Notes: generated by a model not told the origin, from the letters alone. A stretch of 64,000 nt of DNA from Luteimonas rhizosphaerae (GCF_002849595.1 NZ_NRQR01000018.1:1-64000); one strand, 5' to 3'; shown: positions 32,145-38,982, counted from the stretch's first letter. Numbers and translations: made by a program.

Positions 32145-32876
32145 TCAGTGGGTGCGAAGCGCTGCGAGCAGCCCCTCGACCGGTTGGAAACGGACATCCA
32201 GCTCGGCGATCAGCACGCCCTGCATGTCCCTGCGAAAACCATCGAGCCAGGCCGCGGACGGATCCGTGGCCGATGTACCTGCGGCGGCCCGCAGCCGCTC
32301 GAAGTGCGTCTCGAGCAGCGCCGGTACCGCGCCGAACAAGGCGTGCTCGCGCGGACTCAGCGCGCCTTCCATCACCGCGTCGACCTCGGCCAGCCGCGCC
32401 ATGTCGGCCGAGCGCTGCGCCAGCCGATCGCGCAGATCGCCGCGCAGCCGACCCGTCGCCATCTGCATCGACCGCTGCAGCGCCAGGTGTCGTTGGCGGA
32501 ACGGCGCGAAGTCGAACGCGGCTGCCGGCGCGGCGTCGGCTTCGGCATAGCCCGGTGTCCCGGCCGCAGGCGGTTGCGGAATCGCCAGCTCAGGCGCCTC
32601 GGCGATCGCCGCCAGCAGCGCCGCCCGCGCCCTCGCGCAGAAGGCGGCGTCATCACGATCAATCACTTGCGTCGCTGGTTCAGCCTCGGCGGGCTTCGCG
32701 TCCAGCACCTTCGACAGCACCACCGCCCGCGTCCAGTCGATCCACTGGCTCAAGCGGTCCGCCAGCGCCGGGCTGCCAGGCGGCAGCTCGGCATCGGTCA
32801 GACGGGCCAGCAACCGGACGAAGGTCGGGCCGCGGACAGCGGGGCGGGGCAGGGAATCCAAGGGTGCGGCGCGCAA
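32145..32876 (-). CDS. DUF3348-family protein, first gene of the cluster
   Basis: 243 residues, soluble and mostly helical. Signatures include FVRLLARLTDAE near the N terminus, LSQWIDWTRAVVLSKVLD (about 42-60) and FRQRHLALQRSMQ, which fit DUF3348. The only in-frame start before the conserved region is TTG, at 32876 or 32861; an in-frame stop lies just upstream. The DUF802 gene follows after 10 bases. The function is unknown; it always seems to accompany DUF802 and DUF2894 in this family of bacteria (family knowledge), pointing to one shared complex. Confidence 0.78.
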   Translation of the reverse strand: MRAAPLDSLPRPAVRGPTFVRLLARLTDAELPPGSPALADRLSQWIDWTRAVVLSKVLDAKPAEAEPATQVIDRDDAAFCARARAALLAAIAEAPELAIPQPPAAGTPGYAEADAAPAAAFDFAPFRQRHLALQRSMQMATGRLRGDLRDRLAQRSADMARLAEVDAVMEGALSPREHALFGAVPALLETHFERLRAAAGTSATDPSAAWLDGFRRDMQGVLIAELDVRFQPVEGLLAALRTH

Positions 32877-33227
32877 AAGACGGCGATTTTACAGTGCCGG
32901 GCGGGGCGGTACCGCTCCGACCCTCGACGCCCGCTAACTCACCCATGGCGACGAGGCATGGACGGAGCGTCAGCAGCGTGAGTTCTTGCGTCCGTTGCCG
33001 CGACCCACCGGTTCCGCTTCCCGTGCATATTTCACTTTTCGAGCTGTTTCCGGTCAAACACCGCAATTTGTTCGATATGCAATATCACGCTGGCAATGCG
33101 CAAACGGAGGAGGCCAGCGATAAGCGGCTGATTTACAAAGTCTTGCTCGCTGTTGACACCCACCTTTGCGTTGTCGACCATCGACGCATATCGCGCTTTT
33201 CGGGCGCTACTTGGTGTTAGGCCCCTA
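32877..33227. other. gap before the first cassette; candidate attI/promoter region
   Basis: 350 bases between the DUF3348 gene (minus) and the first integron cassette (plus). Base composition becomes more AT-rich from about 33000. It ends in the core site GTTAGGC (33216-33222), but no matching inverse core or attC arm is visible to its left. No integrase reading frame or remnant was found on either strand. Confidence 0.5.
33153..33181 (+). promoter_or_regulatory. possible cassette promoter upstream of the array
   Basis: TTGACA (33153-33158) is a perfect -35 box, followed after 17 bases by GACCAT (33176-33181), a poor -10 box. It lies 47 bases before the first cassette start and points into the array, the position expected of a Pc-like promoter. 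The weak -10 keeps confidence low. Confidence 0.3.
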
Positions 33228-33503
33228 ATGCTCCCTCAGCACCTGCTGACAGAATCTACAGAGAGCCGTGTCACTTGCCTGGAGTCCGGCCAGACAGGGA
33301 CACTCCGCGTCAGAGTCGTGTATCAGGCTCGTGGCCGTGAGCAGCAGAGATCGCCTCTGTACCTCGCGCTCTTCACCCCTGACGATGAATATCAGCAGTG
33401 GGATGAGGAGGATCAGGATTACAGCCGAACCAGCATCGCTGCCGAATTCAAAACGCGAGATGAGTTGGAAGCTTATGTGTCCGGTGGGTACAGTTCGGCT
33501 TAG
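33228..33503 (+). CDS. cassette 1: unknown acidic protein
   Basis: 91 residues, no signal or membrane helix. The C-terminal half is acidic with aromatic residues (DDEYQQWDEEDQDYSRTS). The ATG at 33228 comes 5 bases after the GTTAGGC core, the standard cassette layout. I do not recognise the family. As the first cassette it should be the best expressed if a Pc-type promoter lies upstream. Confidence 0.65.
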   Translation: MLPQHLLTESTESRVTCLESGQTGTLRVRVVYQARGREQQRSPLYLALFTPDDEYQQWDEEDQDYSRTSIAAEFKTRDELEAYVSGGYSSA

Positions 33504-33535
33504 GCATCCCTCGCCCGGTTGCAGCGAGGCACGTG

Positions 33536-33595
33536 GCCTAACAATTCATTCAAGCCGATGCCGCTTCGCGGCACGGCTTAACTCAAGCGTTAGAG
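33536..33595 (+). repeat. attC site 1 (60 bp)
   Basis: GCCTAAC at 33536-33542 and GTTAGAG at 33589-33595, with shared arms and the variable stem ATGCCGC-TTC-GCGGCA. Confidence 0.92.
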
Positions 33596-33611
33596 GTCAC
33601 AGGAGACGTTC

Positions 33612-34268
33612 ATGCCAGATCAGGATGCTCCGGCCGACGATCTTAGGTCGTTCAATGAGCGCACCTTCTCGGAACTTAAGACTGAGCTGTTCAAGCGTCA
33701 AGTCTCGAACGCAGAAAACTTCGATAAAGCGATACTTACCTTCTCAAGCGGAGCACTCGCGCTTTCACTTGGCTTTCTTAAAGACTTTGTTTCTCTCGAC
33801 ACGGCGAGTTTGCCTTACTTCCTGTACGCATCATGGTTCTTGTTTGTTTTCTGCATAATTATCACAGTCGCATCCTTCCTTGTCAGTCAGATTGGGATCG
33901 AGAAACAGCTTAAGCTTGCCAAGCGTTACTACCTCGACTCTGATGAAAGCGCGCTGCAAGAGAAAAATGGTCCGTTGAAGTTAAGTAATGGCCTCAACTG
34001 GATTTCCGGAGCGCTTTTTGGACTGGCTGTTTTTTCAACTGCGGTTTTCGTAGCCACAAATGCTGAGGAGGCTTCAATGACAAGCTCACGGAACAATCCG
34101 TCCGACGAAGTTATTTCAAAGATCATTAGCGGCGAGACTAGGATCATAAAAGGAATCACTGCCGCTGAGATTACCCCAAGACCGGCGTCATCTAAACCTG
34201 TGCCGACACCTGAAACAACTCCAAGCGAAAAGCCGGGCGCACAAGACACCACAGGTAAGCCTCGATGA
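33612..34268 (+). CDS. cassette 2: membrane protein of unknown function
   Basis: 218 residues. Helical N-terminal part, then hydrophobic segments at about 45-60, 68-92 and 130-147 (LFGLAVFSTAVFVATN), and a Pro/Thr/Ser-rich hydrophilic tail (KPVPTPETTPSEKPG). Markedly AT-richer than chromosomal genes, pointing to transfer from another genome. It begins 16 bases after the preceding core with a GGAGA ribosome site (33601-33605). The family is not recognised; the layout (paired helices plus tail) resembles small stress or effector membrane proteins but nothing firmer. Confidence 0.72.
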   Translation: MPDQDAPADDLRSFNERTFSELKTELFKRQVSNAENFDKAILTFSSGALALSLGFLKDFVSLDTASLPYFLYASWFLFVFCIIITVASFLVSQIGIEKQLKLAKRYYLDSDESALQEKNGPLKLSNGLNWISGALFGLAVFSTAVFVATNAEEASMTSSRNNPSDEVISKIISGETRIIKGITAAEITPRPASSKPVPTPETTPSEKPGAQDTTGKPR

Positions 34269-34282
34269 TGACGGCTTGTGAC

Positions 34283-34342
34283 CTCTAGCAATTCATTCAA
34301 GCCGAACTTGCTTCGCAAGTCGGCTTAATTCAGGTGTTAGCG
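34283..34342 (+). repeat. attC site 2 (60 bp, degenerate inverse core)
   Basis: Inverse core reads CTCTAGC (AAC changed to AGC); core GTTAGCG at 34336-34342. Variable stem AACTTGC-TTC-GCAAGT is fully paired although its sequence differs from all other sites. Confidence 0.88.
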
Positions 34343-34350
34343 CTCACTTC

Positions 34351-35253
34351 ATGCCCACAGGAATTTGCCGTCTCTGCAAACGCGAAGCTGATCTGCAACT
34401 CAGCCACGTCGTGCCCGCCTTCGTCTTTCGATGGCTGCGGGAATCATCGGGCAACGGATACATGCGGAGCACGGCATCCCCGAACTTAAGGGTACAAGAC
34501 GGGCCGCAGAAGCACTGGCTTTGCTCCGAGTGTGAGGCTCGGTTGGGGCGTTCCGAAACTGCATTTGCAAAAGAACTGTTCCATCCCTACCTAACGGAAT
34601 CGGGGCGGAGATTCCGCTATGGTCCCTCGCTGCTGCGGTTCTGCGTATCGGTATCTTGGCGAAACCTGCTTATTCAGATTGAGCATCTAAACGATCAAGA
34701 TTTCACAAAGAAAGAGCGAGGTTGGATCGCCAACGCCGAGTTGGCGTGGCGTCAATTCCTGCTAGATGAAGCGCCTCACCCGGGAGCATTCCGCCAATTT
34801 CTGTTGCCTCTGGACCGCATCGAGAGCGCTCGTAGCGATCTGCCCCCGAACATAAATCGATACTTGATGCGCGCCATTGATATCGACCTTTGTCACGGCG
34901 GCCAAGCGCTTTTTACCTATACAAAGCTCGGCAGATTCTTCATCCTCGGTTTTGTCAATGAGCCAAACCAAAGCCGCTGGATTGGCGGGAGAGTAAACGC
35001 AAACGAGGGAACGGTAGAGCCTCGGCATTACACACTTCCCGCGCCGTTCGGCACTTATCTAATGGAGAAAGCCGGGCGGGTTCGAGAAGCCATGCAGGGA
35101 ATCTCACCCCGACAAACAGCAAGAATTGAACAAGCATTTCGAGCAAACGCAGATCAGATCGTGGGCAGCGACTTCTTCGAAGCCATGCAGGCTGACGTTG
35201 AAATGTTTGGTTCAGCGGCATTCACTCCGCAAGATGGCGGCGGTGAGCGCTAA
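34351..35253 (+). CDS. cassette 3: zinc-finger / HNH-like protein
   Basis: 300 residues, unusually large for this array. The N terminus has a treble-clef-like zinc site: CRLC (Cys6, Cys9), SHVVP (His19) and CSEC (Cys58, Cys61), spaced as in HNH-type nuclease folds (CxxC-x9-H...CxxC). A clear second catalytic His/Asn is not obvious. The rest is a soluble alpha/beta region of unknown type. Such CxLC...SHxxP proteins are found on mobile DNA and some are suspected defence nucleases; that role is inference here. The TAA stop overlaps the attC inverse core. Confidence 0.72.
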   Translation: MPTGICRLCKREADLQLSHVVPAFVFRWLRESSGNGYMRSTASPNLRVQDGPQKHWLCSECEARLGRSETAFAKELFHPYLTESGRRFRYGPSLLRFCVSVSWRNLLIQIEHLNDQDFTKKERGWIANAELAWRQFLLDEAPHPGAFRQFLLPLDRIESARSDLPPNINRYLMRAIDIDLCHGGQALFTYTKLGRFFILGFVNEPNQSRWIGGRVNANEGTVEPRHYTLPAPFGTYLMEKAGRVREAMQGISPRQTARIEQAFRANADQIVGSDFFEAMQADVEMFGSAAFTPQDGGGER

Positions 35254-35307
35254 CAATTCATTCAAGCCGAAGCCGCTTCGCGGCACGGCTTAATTCAGGC
35301 GTTAGCC
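35248..35307 (+). repeat. attC site 3 (60 bp)
   Basis: CGCTAAC at 35248-35254, core GTTAGCC at 35301-35307, stem AAGCCGC-TTC-GCGGCA. The cassette 3 stop codon lies inside the inverse core. Confidence 0.92.
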
Positions 35308-35338
35308 CCCCCTATGACCGTCCACGGAGACTCAGGCC

Positions 35339-35554
35339 ATGGCGAGTGACGAGAAGCCCAAGGGTCCGGCTTCGTACTTCCCCTCCATCGAGAAGACGTA
35401 CGGGAAGCCCGTAGCGCACTGGTTCAAGGTGATCGATTCTCTGAAGCACTTGAAGCACATGGAGCAGGTGGCGCATCTCAAGCAAGAGCATAAGATTGGC
35501 CATGGCCATGCCAACGCCCTTGTTGCGTATCGCCGTGCGCAGTCGGGGGCCTAA
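35339..35554 (+). CDS. cassette 4: DUF4287-family small protein
   Basis: 71 residues. YFPSIEKTYGKPVAHWFKVI and HKIGHGHANALVAYRR match the DUF4287 family (the GxGHxxANxLV signature). It is soluble and of unknown function; members are common as free-standing small proteins and sometimes next to DUF5655. A GGAG ribosome site lies 13 bases before the ATG at 35339; the core-to-start gap of about 31 bases is the longest among the cassettes. The stop TAA is part of the attC inverse core. Confidence 0.82.
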   Translation: MASDEKPKGPASYFPSIEKTYGKPVAHWFKVIDSLKHLKHMEQVAHLKQEHKIGHGHANALVAYRRAQSGA

Positions 35555-35608
35555 CAGTTCATTCAAGCCGACGCCGCTCCGCGGCGCGGCTTAATTCAGG
35601 CGTTAGAG
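35549..35608 (+). repeat. attC site 4 (60 bp)
   Basis: GCCTAAC at 35549-35555, core GTTAGAG at 35602-35608, stem ACGCCGC-TCC-GCGGCG. Confidence 0.92.
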
Positions 35609-35613
35609 CGCAC

Positions 35614-35985
35614 GTGAAGCTATTCGGTCGGCATTTAATCTACATCCAAGTCTTCCCTGACCACTTCACGGGGCGGGTGCTCGGTGAAAAGCGCACGATC
35701 CGGCGAGACTGCCACTCTCTTGATAATCGTCGTAATGAACTCAAAGATTTCTCCCGCGTCAGAGTGACCTTGAATGCCATGTTCACGGAGCTTTCGCCCG
35801 GCTTCTCGTTGCGGAGGCCTGTTGCTCTTATGCACTTTGTGCCAGAGCATTACGTCCCTACTCAGACGGAGCTCGAGCTGTTCAAGAAGACCGCGGAGCG
35901 TGCGGGCGTGTCCTTCTGCTGGATGTCAAAGTGGGAGACGCCACACAGGAACCGAGAGCTGGAGTTGGTCTGGAGTGCGCTCTAA
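35614..35985 (+). CDS. cassette 5: unknown protein, GTG start
   Basis: 123 residues, soluble. It starts at a GTG 5 bases after the core (MKLFGRHLIYIQVFPD). Mixed alpha/beta composition with a conserved-looking stretch ALMHFVPEHYVPTQTELELF near the C terminus, which predicts a beta strand, loop and helix. I do not recognise the family. The stop TAA is inside the attC inverse core. Confidence 0.68.
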   Translation: MKLFGRHLIYIQVFPDHFTGRVLGEKRTIRRDCHSLDNRRNELKDFSRVRVTLNAMFTELSPGFSLRRPVALMHFVPEHYVPTQTELELFKKTAERAGVSFCWMSKWETPHRNRELELVWSAL

Positions 35986-36039
35986 CAATTCATTCAAGCC
36001 GAATCCGCTTCGCGGATCGGCTTAATTCAGGCGTTGGGC
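35980..36039 (+). repeat. attC site 5 (60 bp)
   Basis: CTCTAAC at 35980-35986, core GTTGGGC at 36033-36039, stem AATCCGC-TTC-GCGGAT. Confidence 0.92.
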
Positions 36040-36043
36040 GTCT

Positions 36044-36511
36044 ATGTCCGAAGATTCCGTGACCATCGTGGTGCCAGATCCGCACTACACGCTCTTCAAC
36101 GGCAGTCGCGACGGCCTGCCCGAAGTAGTTGTGGTAAACGATGCTCTGCTGACTTTCAAGCATACGGATATCTTCGCTTGGCACCTCGAGGTAACGCTGC
36201 ATGCCGTCGATTTGGCTGACGAAGGCATGCCGGCCCCTGATGAGAGCAAACTTCTCTTCGAGGCTGGTGACAAGATCGAACAAGCCATAGTTGGATACAA
36301 CGCGCTATTCCTAGCCCGGAGCACCTGGAACGGCCTCAGGCAGCTCACGTACCGTGTCTACGACCCCGACGTGGCGAATGAGGCGCTTCAAGAGTTGTTG
36401 AAGGGCGAGCAGCCACGCTTCTGGGAGTTCCGTATGGACCATGATCCGTCATGGGAGCGAGCCGGCTTTTACTTTCAGCTGTTTCCGTTGGCGTCAGGCA
36501 ATGACGCCTAA
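36044..36511 (+). CDS. cassette 6: DUF695-like protein
   Basis: 155 residues, soluble and acidic. FLARSTWNGLRQLTYRVYD in the middle and FRMDHDPSWERAGFYFQLFP at the end resemble the DUF695 family, which ends in a similar D-x-x-W motif. The function is unknown. The ATG is 4 bases after the core; the stop TAA is supplied by the attC inverse core. The family call is by eye and moderate. Confidence 0.7.
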   Translation: MSEDSVTIVVPDPHYTLFNGSRDGLPEVVVVNDALLTFKHTDIFAWHLEVTLHAVDLADEGMPAPDESKLLFEAGDKIEQAIVGYNALFLARSTWNGLRQLTYRVYDPDVANEALQELLKGEQPRFWEFRMDHDPSWERAGFYFQLFPLASGNDA

Positions 36512-36565
36512 CAATTCGTTCAAGCCGATGCCGCTTCGCGGCACGGCTTAACTCAGGCGTTAGGC
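36506..36565 (+). repeat. attC site 6 (60 bp)
   Basis: GCCTAAC at 36506-36512, core GTTAGGC at 36559-36565, stem ATGCCGC-TTC-GCGGCA. Left arm reads ATTCGTTCAAGCCG, one base different from most. Confidence 0.92.
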
Positions 36566-36568
36566 CCC

Positions 36569-36901
36569 ATGTTGAGACTCACCGCAGCGTTGCTAGTGGT
36601 TCTCACGCTTGCAGGCTGCGGCGATGGCAGCACGGCGTTGGCTGTTGAGAACCGGTCTTCTTCCAAGATCGAGTCAGTCCAGGTACGCGGACCCGGATTC
36701 GCGGCATTCGTTGGGGACATTGAGCCAGACCAGCGGAAGAAGCTGAGGATCTATCCCCGTGGCGAAGCTGGCGTGGGCTTGACGTTCTCCGTATCCGGAC
36801 AAGAGCACAGCTCTCCTGTGTCGGGATACTTCGAGCCTGGCTACGAGGTGCTAGCCGTGGTCGCAGCGGATATGACGGTCTCGGTAGACGCAGAGTTCTA
36901 G
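36569..36901 (+). CDS. cassette 7: small lipoprotein
   Basis: 110 residues. Signal sequence with lipobox LAGC (Cys17), followed by a short beta-rich domain (LAVENRSSSKIESVQVRG; VGLTFSVSGQ). Exported and lipid-anchored. Family unknown. The start is 3 bases after the core. Confidence 0.75.
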   Translation: MLRLTAALLVVLTLAGCGDGSTALAVENRSSSKIESVQVRGPGFAAFVGDIEPDQRKKLRIYPRGEAGVGLTFSVSGQEHSSPVSGYFEPGYEVLAVVAADMTVSVDAEF

Positions 36902-36906
36902 GTGGG

Positions 36907-37019
36907 GCCTAACGAGTCGTTGCAGCCGACGTTGCATCTGTCTGTGGCCCCGGGCGGCAGGTAAAGCTTGCCACCTGGTCCCCAGCCCGCTACAACGCGG
37001 CTGAATTCTGGTGTTAGGC
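36907..37019 (+). repeat. attC site 7 (113 bp, different type)
   Basis: GCCTAAC at 36907-36913 and GTTAGGC at 37013-37019. The arms read GAGTCGTTGCAGCCGA and CGGCTGAATTCTGGT, unlike the other nine, and the long middle (around GCTTGCCACCTGG) forms an extended variable structure. Confidence 0.88.
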
Positions 37020-37037
37020 CCTAATGAGGTTTTGCAT

Positions 37038-37250
37038 ATGACTCTTGGCTGGTCCCTGTTCCTTGTTGGCGTTCTGCAATTCCTCGCGGCTTGGCTATTC
37101 TTCCGTCACCCCGGCCAAAGGTTTTGGGTCATTGCGCCCATCTGGCGAGCTGGTCAGTTTTTGCTGCCTGCTGGGGTTGCGCTATGGGTCGGGGGAATGA
37201 CGCTCATGGCCGTGGGCTTGGTGTCCAACGTTGCGGACCGCATCGCGTAG
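37038..37250 (+). CDS. cassette 8: small membrane protein
   Basis: 70 residues with two hydrophobic helices (about 4-21 and 39-60) joined by a short basic loop (RHPGQRFW). The ATG at 37038 is preferred; an earlier ATG at 37024 gives only five codons and a non-ATG start at 37011 would lie inside attC. Unknown function. Confidence 0.65.
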   Translation: MTLGWSLFLVGVLQFLAAWLFFRHPGQRFWVIAPIWRAGQFLLPAGVALWVGGMTLMAVGLVSNVADRIA

Positions 37251-37303
37251 CAGTCAAAGAACTCGGCCCTTCAAGACTTAGTCCCAGGAAACTCCGGGGC
37301 GGG

Positions 37304-37363
37304 GCCTAACAATTCATTCAAGCCGCACCCGCTTTGCGGGTCGGCTTAATTCAGGCGTTAGCG
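37304..37363 (+). repeat. attC site 8 (60 bp)
   Basis: GCCTAAC at 37304-37310, core GTTAGCG at 37357-37363, stem CACCCGC-TTT-GCGGGT. About 50 non-coding bases separate it from the cassette 8 stop codon. Confidence 0.92.
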
Positions 37364-37367
37364 CGCT

Positions 37368-37784
37368 ATGGGAATTCCGGACCACTCGATAGTCTCATTC
37401 CGTATCTTCGGAGACGACCTCGTTCCATCAGAAGTCACAGGCCTGCTGGGCTGTGAGCCAACAGAGGCCTTCGCAAAGGGAGATGTCCGTGTCGGCTCCA
37501 AGACGGGGAACCGGTATGTCGAGAAAACGGGTCGGTGGAGCCTTGCAGCGGAAGACCGCCACCCCGAAGACATTTCCGCTCAGATCTTAGAGATCCTCAG
37601 CAAGCTGGCTGAGGATTCGGCGGCCTGGGACTCGTTGCGGTCGCGCTTCACGATGGACTTCTTCTGCGGGGTCTTCATGGGTTCTACCAACGATGGGTTG
37701 GAATTCTCCCCGGAGGTGCTTGGGCAGCTTTCGTCACGTGGCATCTCGCTTGGCCTAGACATCTACAACCCGAGCGAAGACTGA
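37368..37784 (+). CDS. cassette 9: DUF4279-family protein
   Basis: 138 residues, soluble. VSFRIFGDDLVPSEVTGLLG at the N terminus, TGRWSL in the middle and LGLDIYNP at the C terminus are the marks of DUF4279, a family often found in cassettes and near toxin immunity genes. No function is established. The start is 4 bases after the core. Confidence 0.85.
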   Translation: MGIPDHSIVSFRIFGDDLVPSEVTGLLGCEPTEAFAKGDVRVGSKTGNRYVEKTGRWSLAAEDRHPEDISAQILEILSKLAEDSAAWDSLRSRFTMDFFCGVFMGSTNDGLEFSPEVLGQLSSRGISLGLDIYNPSED

Positions 37785-37799
37785 GATGCATGGCGCGCA

Positions 37800-37859
37800 C
37801 GCTAACAATTCGTCCAAGCCGACGCCGTTTCGCGGCGCGGATTAATTCAGGTGTTAGGC
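37800..37859 (+). repeat. attC site 9 (60 bp)
   Basis: CGCTAAC at 37800-37806, core GTTAGGC at 37853-37859, stem ACGCCGT-TTC-GCGGCG. One arm base differs (CGGATTAATT for CGGCTTAATT). Confidence 0.9.
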
Positions 37860-37863
37860 CGCT

Positions 37864-38217
37864 ATGTCGATCTTATGCAAGCTGTTAGGTTCTTCAACTG
37901 TTTTGCTGTTACTTGTTGCGTGTGCAACTCAGGCGCCGTCTGCTCTTGAAGCAAATGATTGCGATATGTCGTGGCTGGACGAGAGTGCTATTTCTTCACA
38001 AAAGGCGTGCGAGCTGCGTGTTCTGGCCAAGCGTTGCGCGGTTTCTGACCGCTGTTACATCAGGTGCGAGGCAAGAGGTGGCGCTCCGACTGTCGGTGGT
38101 GGCTGTGAGCACATATGCACGGGTGGTGGTGCAGCACAGACTGACGAGGAAATTGCAAGGAACGGTGGTTTGTATGCAACGGAGGAGTCAGTTGCTTGCT
38201 ATAACCAAGCCCGGTAA
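37864..38217 (+). CDS. cassette 10: cysteine-rich lipoprotein
   Basis: 117 residues. Signal with lipobox LVAC (Cys20), then at least eight cysteines (NDCDMSW, KACELRVLAKRCAVSDRC, RCEARG, GGCEHIC), which predicts a disulfide-rich exported domain. AT-rich relative to the chromosome. Family unknown. Confidence 0.75.
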   Translation: MSILCKLLGSSTVLLLLVACATQAPSALEANDCDMSWLDESAISSQKACELRVLAKRCAVSDRCYIRCEARGGAPTVGGGCEHICTGGGAAQTDEEIARNGGLYATEESVACYNQAR

Positions 38218-38220
38218 GCG

Positions 38221-38280
38221 ACTTAACAATTCATTCAAGCCGAGCCCGCTTCGGGGGTCGGCTTAATTCAGGCGTTAGGC
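38221..38280 (+). repeat. attC site 10 (60 bp), last of the array
   Basis: ACTTAAC at 38221-38227, core GTTAGGC at 38274-38280, stem AGCCCGC-TTC-GGGGGT (one imperfect pair). Confidence 0.92.
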
Positions 38281-38592
38281 GCCACAGACCACTTACTCGC
38301 GACTAAGCAAGGAAGCTAGTGAAGTCGGAACTCGCTTAGGAACAGCGCATTTAGCAGCGTGTCCGCCATCCTTGAGCAGAGAGATCATCGGCATGGCTCG
38401 ACTGAAACGAGATCTCGCACGAACGGAGCGTCCCGCCGCACGCGCCACGCGCCTGAGTGGTGAATGTCATGCGTTATGCGCTTGCTGTGAGGCTTGGCAG
38501 CGTTGCAACCGCGTCGGTTACGATCGGTCACCGACGCGCGCCCGGGTAGAGCAGGCGCTGCCGCGGATCGGCCCCACTCGAACGCAGGTTTC
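38281..38592. other. region between the array end and the next chromosomal gene
   Basis: About 310 bases. The first ~100 bases are AT-richer, like the cassettes, and the rest returns to chromosomal composition. No gene with an RBS is evident and no further attC; a GTTATGC at about 38474 is not a proper core site. It could be the remains of a last cassette that lost its attC. Confidence 0.4.
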
Positions 38593-38982
38593 ATGCTCAT
38601 TACCCATCGACGCGCAGTTCTCATCGGAATCGGGGCTATCGCCTGCGTGGTGGCGCTGCAGGCGTTCAACAGCTTCGCGTGCTACCAGCACGATCTGCTC
38701 GAGTTCCTTTCGGTCACGGGCATGTTCCTCGCGCTGCCGCTGCTGCCTGCGCTGGTGTCGCTGGTCACCGCCAACCCGCTGCGGGCGGTCGGTGCATGTC
38801 TCGGCGTCGCGCCGTGGCTGATGACCGCGTACTACATCGACTGCGTGCAGCCCTACTCCGGCGGCGGCGCGTCGATGATCTACGTCGCGGTGGTGCTGTG
38901 GGGCACGCCGTGCGCCATTCTCGGCGCCCTGGTCAGCGGTCCCGTGTTGCGGGCCTGCGGCGTCTCGGTGGGCAAGCGCTAG
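38593..38982 (+). CDS. membrane protein of unknown function
   Basis: 129 residues with about four hydrophobic helices (8-28, 38-58, 65-83 and 95-115). It starts at ATG 38593. Its GC content matches the chromosome, so it is probably not a cassette. Not recognised. Confidence 0.62.
   Translation: MLITHRRAVLIGIGAIACVVALQAFNSFACYQHDLLEFLSVTGMFLALPLLPALVSLVTANPLRAVGACLGVAPWLMTAYYIDCVQPYSGGGASMIYVAVVLWGTPCAILGALVSGPVLRACGVSVGKR

Larger units (their letters stand above)
33216..38280 (+). mobile_element. integron cassette array of ten cassettes without an integrase (CALIN or distal array)
   Basis: Ten small + strand genes, each followed by an attC site that starts with an RYYYAAC-like inverse core and ends with a GTTRRRY core. 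Nine sites are 60 bp and share the arms AACAATTCATTCAAGCCG and CGGCTTAATTCAGGCGTT with a short variable stem; one is 113 bp and of a different type. The next cassette begins within 3 to 30 bases of each core. Composition is clearly less GC-rich than the chromosome. No intI gene lies in the window. Confidence 0.93.

Noticed and set aside
28337..32876. Zorya defence system
   Set aside because: The MotA/MotB-like pair resembles ZorAB, but no ZorC, ZorD helicase or ZorE nuclease gene lies nearby; the partners are DUF3348 and DUF2894.
32877..33215. Integrase remnant
   Set aside because: No frame on either strand shows tyrosine-recombinase or IntI motifs (no RHxRH box, no IntI patch).
38281..38592. 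An eleventh cassette
   Set aside because: No closing attC and no convincing gene; GTTATGC near 38474 breaks the GTTRRRY rule.
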